From NCBI GenBank assembly GCA_019745565.1, contig JAIESW010000028.1, positions 45,609 through 109,608 of the forward strand: a DNA stretch of 64,000 nucleotides. Direction: 5' to 3'. Source of the stretch: Burkholderiales bacterium (GTDB lineage: Bacteria > Pseudomonadota > Gammaproteobacteria > Burkholderiales > Ga0077523). How positions within the stretch are numbered: the stretch's first letter is position 1; every line of letters begins with the position of its first letter. The notes under the pieces were generated by a model. That model worked only from the letters and a program-made list of their open reading frames with translations, was not told where the DNA came from and did not search any database. Positions 51,766 through 60,665 of this stretch are shown here, in pieces. The position numbers and the translations under genes are program-made.

Positions 51766-54700
51766 ATGGCGCTCTTTCTGAAGCTGCAAGGGCGCGACGC
51801 CCTCTCCGCGTTCCGCGTCCGGAAACTCCTCGCCAGCCTGCGTTCGCTCGACCCGACCGTCGCAGGCGTCTCCGCCGAATACTGGCACTTCGTCAAGCTG
51901 CATCGGCCGCTTAGCGCGGACGAGACGGTGCGCCTCGACCGTATCCTGGAGTACGGACCGCGCGAACGGGCGAAGCCGGTGGACGGCCAACTCTTCGTCG
52001 TGGTGCCGCGGCTGGGCACGATCTCGCCCTGGTCATCCAAGGCGACCGACATCGCCCGCCATTGCGGGCTCGAAGCCGTCGAGCGTATCGAGCGCGGGGT
52101 CGCGTACCACGTGAGCGGCGGTGCTGCGCGCGAGAAGCTGGCTGCGCCGCTGCACGATCGCATGACGGAGACGGTGCTCGATTCGGTCGACGCCGCCCAG
52201 CGCCTGTTCCGCGAGATCGACCCGGTGCCGCTCGAGAGCGTCGACGTGGTCGGTGGCGGGAAAGCTGCCCTCGAAGCCGCCAATCGTGACATGGGTCTCG
52301 CGCTGTCGGCCGACGAGATCGACTACCTGTTCGACGCGTTCTCGGCCGCAGGGCGCAATCCCACCGACGTCGAGCTCATGATGTTCGCCCAGGCGAACTC
52401 GGAGCACTGCCGCCACAAGATCTTCAACGCCGACTGGATCGTGGACGGGCAGCGGCAGGACAAGTCGCTCTTCGCGATGATCCGCAATACCCACGCGTGC
52501 CATCCCGAACACACCGTGGTGGCGTACTCCGACAATGCCGCGGTCATGGAGGGCGCCGTCGTGCCGCGCTTCCGTCCCGACGTGCTCGGGACGTACGGAC
52601 GGGTCGAGGAGTCGACGCACATCCTCATGAAGGTGGAGACCCATAACCATCCGACCGCGATCGCACCGTTTCCAGGTGCGGCCACCGGCTCCGGCGGGGA
52701 GATCCGCGACGAAGGTGCCACCGGCCGGGGTGCCAAGCCGAAGGCCGGGCTCACCGGCTTCACCACGTCGCATCTGCGCATTCCGGACGCGGTACAGCCG
52801 TGGGAGATCGATGATTACGGTCGCCCCGGCCGTATCGCCTCGCCGCTGACGATCATGATCGAAGGGCCCATCGGCGGAGCGTCCTTCAACAACGAGTTCG
52901 GCCGCCCCAATCTGGCGGGCTACTTCCGCACGTTCGAGCAGGTGGTCGACGGGCGCGCGCGCGGCTATCACAAGCCCATCATGATCGCGGGTGGCGTCGG
53001 GAACATCGCGGCCGACCAATCCCACAAGCTCCCGTTGCCGGAAGGCGCGGTGCTGGTGCAACTCGGTGGTCCGGGCATGCCGATCGGTCTGGGCGGAGGT
53101 GCTGCGTCGAGCATGGACACCGGAGCCAACACCGAGGATCTCGACTTCGACTCGGTCCAGCGCGGCAACGCGGAGATGCAGCGGCGCTGCCAGGAGGTCA
53201 TCGACCGCTGCGCGGCCATGGGTGAGGGCAATCCGATCCTGTCGATCCATGACGTGGGGGCCGGCGGCCTGTCGAACGCACTGCCCGAACTGGTGCACGG
53301 CGGCGGACGCGGTGCACGGTTCGATCTGCGCGCGATCCCGTCGGAGGCACCAGGCATGTCGCCGCTGCAGATCTGGTGCAACGAATCCCAGGAGCGCTAC
53401 GTCCTCGCGCTCGACCCCGCAAGGCTGACCGTGTTCGAGAGGTTGTGCGAACGGGAGCGTTGTCCGTTCGCCGTGGTCGGCAAGGCAACCGCACAGGAAC
53501 GCCTGCTGGTCGACGATCCGCGCTTCGACAACCACCCGGTGGACATGGATCTCCAGGTGCTGCTCGGCAAGCCGCCGAAGATGCTGCGCGACGTCAAACG
53601 GATATCGACGAAGCTGCGCGCCTTCGATGCGAAGCCGGTGAAACTGGCGGAAGCCCTGCAGCGCGTGCTGCGGTTTCCCGCCGTCGCGGGCAAGAACTTC
53701 CTCATCACCATCGGTGACCGTACCGTGGGGGGGCTCACGGCGCGCGACCAGATGGTGGGGCCGTGGCAGGTGCCGGTGGCCGACGTCGCAGTGACCAGTT
53801 TCGGCTTCGACACCAACGTCGGCGAAGCCATGGCCATGGGCGAGCGCACGCCGATCGCCGTGATCGACGGTCCGGCGTCGGGGCGGATGGCGGTGGGCGA
53901 GGCGCTGACCAACATCGCCGCAGCCCGCATCGGCCCGATCGAGCGCGTCAAGCTGTCCGCGAACTGGATGGCTGCGGCAGGGCAACCGGGCGAGGATGCT
54001 GCCCTGTTCGATACCGTCGCAGCGGTCGGCATGGAATTCTGTCCTGCGCTCGGCGTGAGCATTCCCGTGGGCAAGGACAGCCTGTCCATGCGCACTTCCT
54101 GGCAGGATAGCGGCCGCTCGAAGGAAGTCACGGCGCCGCTGTCGTTGATCGTGTCGGCGTTCGCCATGGTCGAGGACGTGCGCGACACGGTGACGCCGGA
54201 GCTGCGACTCGACGCGGGTGACACGCGCTTGCTGCTCATCGATCTGGGGCAGGGCCGCAACCGCCTGGGCGGATCCGCGCTGGCCCAGGTCTACGGCCAG
54301 ACCGGCGACACGGCACCGGACATCGAGGATCCGCAGCGGCTGCGCGCCTTCTTCGGTGCGATCCAGTCGCTGATCGCCGAAGGCCAGCTGCTCGCCTATC
54401 ACGACCGCTCCGACGGCGGCCTCATCGTCACGCTGGCCGAGATGATGTTCGCGTCGCATGTGGGATTGCACATCGCGGTCGACGGTCTGGGCGATCCGTT
54501 GGCAGCCTTGTTCAACGAGGAACTCGGCGCGGTCATCCAGGTGCGCGCGGGGTTTGTGCCGCTGGTGCAGGGCGCGTTCGCCGACGCCGGTCTGGGCGAC
54601 GCCGTGCACGACATCGGCACCATCGCCCGCGACGGTTTTCTGCGCATCGCGGCGGCGGGGCGCGAAGTACTCTCGGCCTCGGGTGTGGATCTGCTGCGCG

Positions 54701-55623
54701 CCTGGTCTTCCACCAGCCACGGGATCGCGCGCCTGCGCGACAACCCGACCTGCGCGGACCAGGAATTCGCCGCGGTCGACGATGCGGCCGATCCCGGTCT
54801 GCACGCGAAGCTCACGTTCGATCCGCAGGAGATCCCGGCGATCTCGAAACAGTTGCGACCGCGCATCGCCATCCTGCGCGAGCAGGGCGTGAACGGCCAG
54901 ATCGAAATGGCCGCGGCCTTCGACCGCGCCGGCTTCGAGGCGGTCGACGTGCACATGAGCGACATCATCGCCGGACGCGTGAGCCTGGATGGCTTCCGCG
55001 GCTTCGCCGCCTGCGGCGGTTTTTCCTACGGTGACGTGCTCGGCGCCGGCGAAGGGTGGGCCAAGTCGATCCTGTTCAACGCCCGCGCGCGCGAGCAGTT
55101 CGAGGCGTTCTTCCACCGGTCCGACACCTTCGCGCTCGGCGTGTGCAACGGCTGCCAGATGATGAGCAACCTGCGCGAACTGGTTCCGGGTGCGACGCAT
55201 TGGCCGCATTTCGTGCGCAACGCGTCCGAGCAGTTCGAGGCACGTTTGGTCATGGTGGAGGTCACGCCGAGCCCGTCCATCTTCTTCGACGGCATGGTGG
55301 GCAGTCGCATCCCCATCGTCGTGTCGCACGGCGAGGGCAGGGCGGAGTTCGCCTCGGCCGCCTCGCGCGAGAAGGCGCAGCGCTACACCGCGCTGCGGTT
55401 CGTCGATAACCGGGGCGGGACCACGGAACGGTACCCGGCCAACCCGAACGGTTCGCCCGATGGCCTCACCGGACTCACCAACACCGACGGTCGCTTCACC
55501 ATCGTGATGCCGCACCCGGAACGCGTGTTCCGCACCACGCAGATGTCATGGCATCCGCGCGAATGGGGCGAGGATTCGCCGTGGATGCGGATGTTCCGGA
55601 ACGCGCGCCGCTCCGTCACGTAG
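51766..55623 (+). CDS. purL: Phosphoribosylformylglycinamidine synthase (large, single-chain)
   Basis: ATP- and glutamine-dependent fourth step of purine synthesis, FGAR to FGAM. 1285 residues, the single-chain form of beta- and gammaproteobacteria. An N-terminal PurS-like domain (about 1-150) is followed by a linker, two AIRS-like halves with [38 protein letters not shown] and [19 protein letters not shown], and a C-terminal glutamine amidotransferase with [20 protein letters not shown], nucleophile cysteine in [12 protein letters not shown] and the histidine/glutamate in MPHPERVFR. Confidence 0.98.
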   Translation: MALFLKLQGRDALSAFRVRKLLASLRSLDPTVAGVSAEYWHFVKLHRPLSADETVRLDRILEYGPRERAKPVDGQLFVVVPRLGTISPWSSKATDIARHCGLEAVERIERGVAYHVSGGAAREKLAAPLHDRMTETVLDSVDAAQRLFREIDPVPLESVDVVGGGKAALEAANRDMGLALSADEIDYLFDAFSAAGRNPTDVELMMFAQANSEHCRHKIFNADWIVDGQRQDKSLFAMIRNTHACHPEHTVVAYSDNAAVMEGAVVPRFRPDVLGTYGRVEESTHILMKVETHNHPTAIAPFPGAATGSGGEIRDEGATGRGAKPKAGLTGFTTSHLRIPDAVQPWEIDDYGRPGRIASPLTIMIEGPIGGASFNNEFGRPNLAGYFRTFEQVVDGRARGYHKPIMIAGGVGNIAADQSHKLPLPEGAVLVQLGGPGMPIGLGGGAASSMDTGANTEDLDFDSVQRGNAEMQRRCQEVIDRCAAMGEGNPILSIHDVGAGGLSNALPELVHGGGRGARFDLRAIPSEAPGMSPLQIWCNESQERYVLALDPARLTVFERLCERERCPFAVVGKATAQERLLVDDPRFDNHPVDMDLQVLLGKPPKMLRDVKRISTKLRAFDAKPVKLAEALQRVLRFPAVAGKNFLITIGDRTVGGLTARDQMVGPWQVPVADVAVTSFGFDTNVGEAMAMGERTPIAVIDGPASGRMAVGEALTNIAAARIGPIERVKLSANWMAAAGQPGEDAALFDTVAAVGMEFCPALGVSIPVGKDSLSMRTSWQDSGRSKEVTAPLSLIVSAFAMVEDVRDTVTPELRLDAGDTRLLLIDLGQGRNRLGGSALAQVYGQTGDTAPDIEDPQRLRAFFGAIQSLIAEGQLLAYHDRSDGGLIVTLAEMMFASHVGLHIAVDGLGDPLAALFNEELGAVIQVRAGFVPLVQGAFADAGLGDAVHDIGTIARDGFLRIAAAGREVLSASGVDLLRAWSSTSHGIARLRDNPTCADQEFAAVDDAADPGLHAKLTFDPQEIPAISKQLRPRIAILREQGVNGQIEMAAAFDRAGFEAVDVHMSDIIAGRVSLDGFRGFAACGGFSYGDVLGAGEGWAKSILFNARAREQFEAFFHRSDTFALGVCNGCQMMSNLRELVPGATHWPHFVRNASEQFEARLVMVEVTPSPSIFFDGMVGSRIPIVVSHGEGRAEFASAASREKAQRYTALRFVDNRGGTTERYPANPNGSPDGLTGLTNTDGRFTIVMPHPERVFRTTQMSWHPREWGEDSPWMRMFRNARRSVT

Positions 55624-55672
55624 CGGCCCGGCCGGGATCCGCGTCCCGCCCGAGCGGGCGGAGCCGCGGCGA

Positions 55673-56506
55673 TTACTTGATCTTCGCGCTCTTGCGGAGG
55701 TTGTCGATCAGCTGATCGCGCTGTTTGCCGATCAGCTGTTTCGCCACTTCGTCCTTGACCTGGTCGAAGGCCGGAAACTGCGGCTCGCGAATGTCCTCGA
55801 CCCGGATGATGTGGTAGCCGTAGCGGGTCTGCACCAGCTTCGACGTCTCGCCCTTGCCGAGCGTCTTCATCGCATCGGCGAACGGCTTGACCAGATTGCC
55901 GCCGTCCGTCCATTCGAGTTCGCCGCCCTTGGCCTTGGATCCGGCGTCGTCGGAGTTCTCCTTCGCCAGGTCTTCGAAGCTCGCACCCTGGGCGAGCTGC
56001 GCGAGGAGAGATTCGGCCTTCTGCTTCGCGGCGGCGGCCGCGTCGGCATTGTCCTCCGGCACCCGGACGAGGATGTGGCGGACCTTGTACTCCTTCGCGC
56101 TCGCCTGTTCCTTCTTGACCGCCTCGTACTCGGCCTGAAGCTCCGCATCGGTCGGCTGATGCTTCTTCAGATAGTCCTCCACGTAGGCGTTCACGAGGAC
56201 CTGCTGCTTCGCGAGGTCCATCTGCGTCTTGTAGTCGGTGGTCTTGTCGAAGCCCTTCTTGATCGCTTCCTGCGTCACGATCTCGCGCGTGATGAGCGCG
56301 TCGCGGAGCTGTTTGCGCATCTCGTCCGTGACCTTCTGCCCCTGCGCCTGCTGCGTCTTCAACACGAAGTCGAGGCGCGCCTGCGGGATGGCCACACCGT
56401 TCACGACGGCCAGCGGCTTGGCCGCTTCGGCGGCGTGGCAGACGGGCAGGGCGATCGCACCGGCCAGCCCGAGGGCGACCATCGAGGTCAGCTTGAGAAA
56501 TGCCAT
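55673..56506 (-). CDS. Parvulin-type peptidyl-prolyl isomerase, periplasmic (soluble copy)
   Basis: 277 residues, signal peptide (MAFLKLTSMVALGLAGAIAL then PVCHA) followed by a SurA-like N-terminal helical domain with VNGVAIPQARLDFVLK and a rotamase domain (about 135-235) with KVRHILVRV, FEDLAKENSDD, KGGELEWTDGG and RYGYHIIRVEDIR. It would catalyse proline isomerisation and help fold secreted and outer-membrane proteins. GGAAGGA lies before ATG 56506. Tandem paralogue directly upstream. Confidence 0.92.
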   Translation of the reverse strand: MAFLKLTSMVALGLAGAIALPVCHAAEAAKPLAVVNGVAIPQARLDFVLKTQQAQGQKVTDEMRKQLRDALITREIVTQEAIKKGFDKTTDYKTQMDLAKQQVLVNAYVEDYLKKHQPTDAELQAEYEAVKKEQASAKEYKVRHILVRVPEDNADAAAAAKQKAESLLAQLAQGASFEDLAKENSDDAGSKAKGGELEWTDGGNLVKPFADAMKTLGKGETSKLVQTRYGYHIIRVEDIREPQFPAFDQVKDEVAKQLIGKQRDQLIDNLRKSAKIK

Positions 56507-56565
56507 GACGATTTCCTTCCGGGAGTTGGCGGCCACCGCGCGAGCGGTGCGCCCGAGACGCGCCG

Positions 56566-57408
56566 TTACTCGACTTTTGCCGACTTGCGCAGTTCTTCGA
56601 TCAACTGGTCGCGCTGCTTGCCGATGAGCTGCTCGGCGACCTTGTCCTTGACCTGTTCGAACGTCGGAAACTCCACCGGCCGGACGTCGTCGAGACGGAT
56701 GATGTGGAAGCCGAACTGGGTCTTCACCAGAGTCTTCGACGTCTCGCCCTTGTTGAGGGCCTTCATGCCTGCGACGAAGGGCGCCACCAGATCGGTCCCG
56801 TCGGTCCAGTCGAGCTCGCCGCCTCTCCCCTTGGAGCCGGGATCGTCCGAATACTTCTTGGCGAGATCCTCGAACTTCGCTCCCTTCTTCAGCTGGGCGA
56901 GCAGGCCTTCGGCCTTCTGCTTCGCTGCGGCCACCGCCTTCGGATCGTCCTTCGCAGGCTTGATGAGGATGTGGCGCGCCTTGTACTCCTTGGCGTTCGG
57001 GTCGTACTGCTCCTTCTTGACGGCCTCGTACTCGGCCTGCAGTTCGGCGTCGGTCGGGTTGTGCGTCTTGAGGTAATCCGTGAGGAAGGCGTTCACCAGG
57101 AACTGTTCCCGGGTCATGTCGAGCTGGGTCCGCAGTTCCTCGCTCTGGTCGAGCCCCTTCTTGACTGCCTCCTGCGCCAGGATCTCGCGCGTGATGAGCG
57201 CTTCGCGCAGTTGGGTACGCATTTCCTCCGAATCCTTCTGACCCTTGCCCTGCTGCATCTTCAGGATGAGGTCCATGCGTGCCTGCGGGATGGGAACGCC
57301 GTTCACCACGGCCACGTTCTTGGCGGGCTCCTCGGCATTGCAGGCCGACAGGACGGCTAGGCCGACCACGCTGAGCGCGGCGACCGCCGCGGACTTGAAA
57401 GACAACAT
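56566..57408 (-). CDS. Parvulin-type peptidyl-prolyl isomerase, predicted lipoprotein
   Basis: 280 residues, paralogue of the next minus-strand gene with the same layout: VNGVPIPQARMDLILKMQQ in the helical domain, then KARHILIKP, FEDLAKKYSDDPGSKGRGGE and FGFHIIRLDDVRP in the rotamase domain. Unlike its neighbour the signal peptide ends in a lipobox, LSAC at about residues 17-20, so it should be lipid-anchored. ATG 57408 follows GGAAGGAAT; an extended reading upstream is not supported. Both copies likely act as periplasmic foldases. Confidence 0.91.
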   Translation of the reverse strand: MLSFKSAAVAALSVVGLAVLSACNAEEPAKNVAVVNGVPIPQARMDLILKMQQGKGQKDSEEMRTQLREALITREILAQEAVKKGLDQSEELRTQLDMTREQFLVNAFLTDYLKTHNPTDAELQAEYEAVKKEQYDPNAKEYKARHILIKPAKDDPKAVAAAKQKAEGLLAQLKKGAKFEDLAKKYSDDPGSKGRGGELDWTDGTDLVAPFVAGMKALNKGETSKTLVKTQFGFHIIRLDDVRPVEFPTFEQVKDKVAEQLIGKQRDQLIEELRKSAKVE

Positions 57409-57497
57409 GACGCATTCCTTCCGAATGTTTCGGGGTGGACAACAGAACGGCGGCGGCCCGTTGCGGGTCGCTCCGGGGTCCGCGTGGACGCGAACCC

Positions 57498-57776
57498 TCA
57501 TCGAGACGCGAGTTCTTCCGGCGCGTGGGCGACGATCGCCAGAGCGTGGATCGACCCCGGCATCAAATCGCGGAGCGCATCATACACCAGGCGATGTCGC
57601 GCGATCCGGCTCTGGCCGGTGAACGCCGAGGAGACGATCACCACCTGGAAATGACCGCCGCCGCCGCTCTCGATCACGCCGGCGTGGCCGGCGTGATCGG
57701 CGCTGTCGTCGAAGATTTCCAGGCTCTCGGGGGCGAGGTGCTGGAGCCGTGTGCGGATGGTGTCGGACAGATTCAA
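57498..57776 (-). CDS. bolA: BolA-family protein
   Basis: 92 residues of the BolA/IbaG class II KH-like fold, which works with monothiol glutaredoxins in iron-sulfur cluster handling and can act as a transcription regulator. Recognisable are IRTRLQHLAPESLEIFDDSA, GGGGHFQVVIVSSAFTG and the C-terminal RHRLVYDALRDLM with the conserved histidine and arginine, then IHALAIVAHAPEE. It precedes the parvulin pair on the same strand. Confidence 0.93.
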   Translation of the reverse strand: MNLSDTIRTRLQHLAPESLEIFDDSADHAGHAGVIESGGGGHFQVVIVSSAFTGQSRIARHRLVYDALRDLMPGSIHALAIVAHAPEELASR

Positions 57777-57791
57777 CGCGATCGTCGCCTT

Positions 57792-58097
57792 CTAGAGGGC
57801 CGGCAGCACCTGCTTGAACGGGCGCACCGTGACCTTGCCGAACACACCCTGGGTCACGTAGGCGTCCTCATCGATCCAGGCTTGCGCCGCCGCCAGCGAG
57901 TCGAACTCGGCCACGATCAGGCTGCCGGTCATCCCGGCCGGGCCCGGGTCGGGGCTGTCGATGGCCGGGAAGGGACCCGCCAGGATCACCCGGCCCGCAT
58001 CCACCAGTTCCTGGATGTGTTCGAGGTGGGCGGGGCGGGCAGCCGCCCGCTTGGCCTGGCCGTTCGGAACGTCTTCGCCGACTATCGCGTAGAGCAT
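57792..58097 (-). CDS. YciI-family protein
   Basis: 101 residues of the YCII/ferredoxin-like fold. The sequence has the family pattern: AAARPAHLEHIQELVDAGRV with the histidine used in YciI-type active sites, ILAGPFPAIDSPD, SLIVAEFDSLAAAQAWIDEDAYV and FGKVTVRPFKQVLP at the end. Biochemical role is unknown in most members. The order yciB-yciI-bolA-parvulin on one strand is common in betaproteobacteria. Confidence 0.9.
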   Translation of the reverse strand: MLYAIVGEDVPNGQAKRAAARPAHLEHIQELVDAGRVILAGPFPAIDSPDPGPAGMTGSLIVAEFDSLAAAQAWIDEDAYVTQGVFGKVTVRPFKQVLPAL

Positions 58098-58110
58098 TCA
58101 GCCCTCGCAG

Positions 58111-58167
58111 GGCCGCCCCAAGAGGGCTGGGCCCCTTGGGGGGAAGGGCCGCAGGCCCATCGGGGGG
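58111..58167. repeat. GC-rich intergenic hairpin repeat
   Basis: CCCCAAG (58116-58122) pairs with CTTGGGG (58135-58141) and GGGCC pairs with GGCCC at 58146-58157, followed by a G-run. Sequences of this look are frequent between genes in GC-rich betaproteobacteria. It fills most of the gap between yciB/ispZ and the YciI gene and might weakly terminate or protect mRNA. Confidence 0.5.
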
Positions 58168-58176
58168 AAAGTCATC

Positions 58177-58716
58177 TCAGTCCTCGTCGCCGGTTTCCAC
58201 GTAGCGCGACAGCATCAGCCCCTGGCCGAGCGCGAAGAGCAGCATGAGCCCCATGCCGCCGAACAGCTTGAAGTTGACCCAGACGTCGGTGGAGAAGTTG
58301 AAGGCCACGAGCAGGTTGAGGCACCCCATCAGCAGGAAGAAGCCGGCCCAGCTCAGGTTCAACTTGTCCCAGACCGGTTCGGGCAGGGTGAGTTGCTTGC
58401 CCACCATGCTACGGATCAGGTTCTTGCCGAGGGCGTAGCGCGCGCCGATCAGCACGACGCCGAAGGCCCAGTAGAGCACCGTGGGCTTCCACTTGATGAA
58501 GGTCTCGTCGTGCAGCAGCAGCGTGGCACCGCCGAAGACGACGATGATGGCGAGGCTCACCCAGAGCATGTTCTCCACCTTGCGGTGGCGAAACCACACC
58601 CAGGCGATCTGCGCGAACGTGGCGGCGATGGCGACCCCGGTGGCCACGTAGATGTCCGCGGCCTTGAAGGCGACGAAGAACACGATGACCGGGAACAGAT
58701 CGAACAATAACTTCAT
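58177..58716 (-). CDS. yciB: Inner-membrane septation protein YciB/IspZ
   Basis: 179 residues with five membrane helices. The start [20 protein letters not shown] and the end with [20 protein letters not shown] and [11 protein letters not shown] are diagnostic. The protein interacts with division and elongation proteins and influences envelope integrity. It is the first gene of the yciB-yciI-bolA-parvulin run. Confidence 0.95.
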   Translation of the reverse strand: MKLLFDLFPVIVFFVAFKAADIYVATGVAIAATFAQIAWVWFRHRKVENMLWVSLAIIVVFGGATLLLHDETFIKWKPTVLYWAFGVVLIGARYALGKNLIRSMVGKQLTLPEPVWDKLNLSWAGFFLLMGCLNLLVAFNFSTDVWVNFKLFGGMGLMLLFALGQGLMLSRYVETGDED

Positions 58717-58786
58717 GGACTTGGAGCCGCTCGAGACGAAACGGTCATTATCGCCTCGCCCGCGGCGGACTGTCCACGCGCGGTGC

Positions 58787-58792
58787 TACACT
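58787..58792 (+). promoter_or_regulatory. Candidate -10 of the AhpD-like/nitroreductase unit
   Basis: TACACT, a five-of-six match to TATAAT, lies 38 bases before the downstream ATG in the gap to the divergent yciB gene. No clear -35 was found. Confidence 0.3.
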
Positions 58793-58829
58793 CGACCGAG
58801 GCACCCGACACGAGGAAAGGAAGTCCCCG

Positions 58830-59237
58830 ATGGCGATGGTGAAGCTGGTCGAATACGCCGATGCGAGCCCGGAAGTGCGCGCGGTGTACGACGACATCAT
58901 GGCGACCCGCAAGGTCGACTGGATCAACAACATCTGGAAGGCGCTCGCCACCCATCCGCCGACGCTCGCGCGCATCTGGTCGCAGGTGAAGCAGGTGATG
59001 GGGCCGGGCTCGCGCCTCGACCCGCTCACCAAGGAACTCATCTACATCGCGGTCAGCATGACCAACAACTGCGAGTACTGCATCCATTCGCACGGGGCCT
59101 CGGCCATAAAGCAGGGGATGGACGACGAGATGTTCGGCGAACTCGCGGCCATCGTCGCGCTCGCGAACCAGACCAACCGCCTCGCGATCGCCTACCAGAT
59201 CGAGGTGGACGACAAGTTCAAGCCGAAGTTCACGTGA
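58830..59237 (+). CDS. Carboxymuconolactone decarboxylase/AhpD-like protein
   Basis: 135 residues of the CMD/AhpD fold. The redox-type motif is present: MTNNCEYCIHSHGA, C-x2-C-x3-H as in AhpD, so an alkylhydroperoxidase-like thiol activity is more likely than lactone decarboxylation. GAGGAAAGGAAG precedes the ATG. The stop overlaps the start of the nitroreductase gene by one base, indicating coupled expression and perhaps a shared redox or detoxification role. Confidence 0.88.
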   Translation: MAMVKLVEYADASPEVRAVYDDIMATRKVDWINNIWKALATHPPTLARIWSQVKQVMGPGSRLDPLTKELIYIAVSMTNNCEYCIHSHGASAIKQGMDDEMFGELAAIVALANQTNRLAIAYQIEVDDKFKPKFT

Positions 59238-59917
59238 TGGAGGCGACGACGCTGCCGGCGCTCCGGCGACTGCTCGACTCGCGCTACAGCTGTCGGGCGT
59301 TCGAACCCACGCCCCTGGACCGCGCGACCATCCAGGGCATTCTCGCTGCGGCGCAGCGTACGCCGTCGTGGTGCAACACCCAGCCATGGCAGGTCACGAT
59401 CGTTTCGGGTGCCGCGCTCTCGAAGCTGGGCGCAGCCTTGTACGAAAAGGCAGCGGAAGGCGCGCCGCCCACGCCGGACTTCCCGTTTCCGGAAGCGTAT
59501 CTCGGCGTCTATCGCGAACGCCGCAAGGTGTGCGGCGTGCAGCTCTACCGGTCGCTCGGCATCGGCCGTGACGACCGGGCCCGCGCCCGCGAGCAGTCAC
59601 TCGAGAATTTCCGCTTCTTCGGTGCACCGCACGCCGCGTTCATCACCACGGACGCGTCGCTCGGCTTCTACGGCGGCCTCGACTGCGGGCTGTACGTGAT
59701 GAGCTTTCTGCTGGCGGCTGAGGCATCCGGAGTCGCAACCATCCCGCAGGCGGCGCTCGCCACTTACGCCGACGTCGTGCGCGAGCACCTGGATTTCGGC
59801 GACGACCGCCAGTTGGTGTGCGGCATCGCCTTCGGTCGGGGCGTGCATGACGCCGCCGTGAACGGCTACCGCACCGAGCGCGCCGGCATCGACGAAGCGG
59901 CGCGCTGGATCGGCTAG
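59237..59917 (+). CDS. Nitroreductase-family flavoprotein
   Basis: 226 residues of the FMN-dependent nitroreductase fold. SRYSCRAFEPTPLDRATIQGIL, then AAQRTPSWCNTQPWQVTIVSG are the FMN-binding N-terminal blocks; FYGGLDCGLYVMSFLLAAEASG is the dimer-helix region; and GIAFGRGVHDAAVNGYRTER resembles the C-terminal phosphate-binding part. Substrate unknown: nitroaromatic, quinone or enoate reduction are all possible. Overlaps the AhpD-like gene by one base. Confidence 0.9.
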   Translation: MEATTLPALRRLLDSRYSCRAFEPTPLDRATIQGILAAAQRTPSWCNTQPWQVTIVSGAALSKLGAALYEKAAEGAPPTPDFPFPEAYLGVYRERRKVCGVQLYRSLGIGRDDRARAREQSLENFRFFGAPHAAFITTDASLGFYGGLDCGLYVMSFLLAAEASGVATIPQAALATYADVVREHLDFGDDRQLVCGIAFGRGVHDAAVNGYRTERAGIDEAARWIG

Positions 59918-59925
59918 ACGGAACG

Positions 59926-59961
59926 CCCCGGGGCCCTGTAGTACAGGGCTACTACCCCGGG
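59926..59961 (+). other. Competing hairpins before the GMC dehydrogenase genes
   Basis: GCCCTG (59933-59938) can pair with CAGGGC (59944-59949), or GTAGTA (59938-59943) with TACTAC (59950-59955); the two use the same bases and exclude each other. CCCCGGGG (59926-59933) and CCCCGGG (59955-59961) can close an outer stem. It lies just after the nitroreductase stop, with no T-run, and may act as a terminator or an attenuator. Confidence 0.4.
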
Positions 59962-60082
59962 TCGGAGTGCGATGCTACCGTGCCCGAGTTATCGGTCCCA
60001 AGTCGATGTTGCATCGCGATATGCGCCCTCGGCCCAGCGGATCGGTGATTCGAACGATCCACTACAAGATCAGGGAGGAACT

Positions 60083-60637
60083 ATGAAGGATCACGATCCG
60101 AGCGACGAGGCCATGCGGCCCGACCGTCGCGAGTTCATGAAGAAGTCCGGCGTGGCGGTGGCCGGCGCCGGCGTCATGTCCACCACGGCGCTGCTCGCGA
60201 CGCCGACCGACGCCTGGGCCCAGGCGCTCACCGCGCTCGATGCCGGCGAGGTGAAGACGCTGCTGCGCATGACGCGCGACGTGTATCCGCACGACGGGCT
60301 GTCCGACGGCATCTACATGAAGGTCGTGGAGATGCTCGACGCTGCCGCCGCCAAGGATCCGGCCACCGACAAGCTGCTCTCCGACGGTGTGAAGGAGCTG
60401 AACGCCGCCGCGCGCAACCGGTTCAAGAAGGACTACACCGCGGTCGCGAAGGAGTCCGACCGGGTCGCCATTCTCCAGTCCATGGAATCGACCGCGTTCT
60501 TCCAGAAGATCCGCGGCGACATGATCGCGGGCATCTACAACAACCCCGATGTCTGGAAGGTGCTGGGCTACGAGGGTCCGTCGGCGCATCTCGGCGGGTA
60601 CCTGAAGCGCGGCTTCGACGACATCGCCTGGCTGTAG
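60083..60637 (+). CDS. Tat-exported gluconate-2-dehydrogenase subunit 3-like protein
   Basis: 184 residues. A twin-arginine signal, DRREFMKKSG (R15-R16), is followed by the hydrophobic stretch GVAVAGAGVMSTTALLA and a cleavage-type AWA. The mature part matches the small third subunit of membrane-bound sugar/alcohol dehydrogenases (Gluconate_2-dh3). The partner GMC protein downstream has no export signal, so this subunit probably carries it across in folded form. GGGAGGAA precedes ATG 60083. Confidence 0.88.
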   Translation: MKDHDPSDEAMRPDRREFMKKSGVAVAGAGVMSTTALLATPTDAWAQALTALDAGEVKTLLRMTRDVYPHDGLSDGIYMKVVEMLDAAAAKDPATDKLLSDGVKELNAAARNRFKKDYTAVAKESDRVAILQSMESTAFFQKIRGDMIAGIYNNPDVWKVLGYEGPSAHLGGYLKRGFDDIAWL

Positions 60638-60665
60638 CCGGCACACGACATCGGAGGAGAATGAA

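Noticed and set aside
52033..55515. Open frame of 1160 codons antisense to purL
   Set aside because: Shadow frame with low-complexity Arg/His/Ala composition; purL is certain.
55673..57408. Assembly duplication of the parvulin genes
   Set aside because: The copies differ throughout, including signal peptides, so they are real paralogues.
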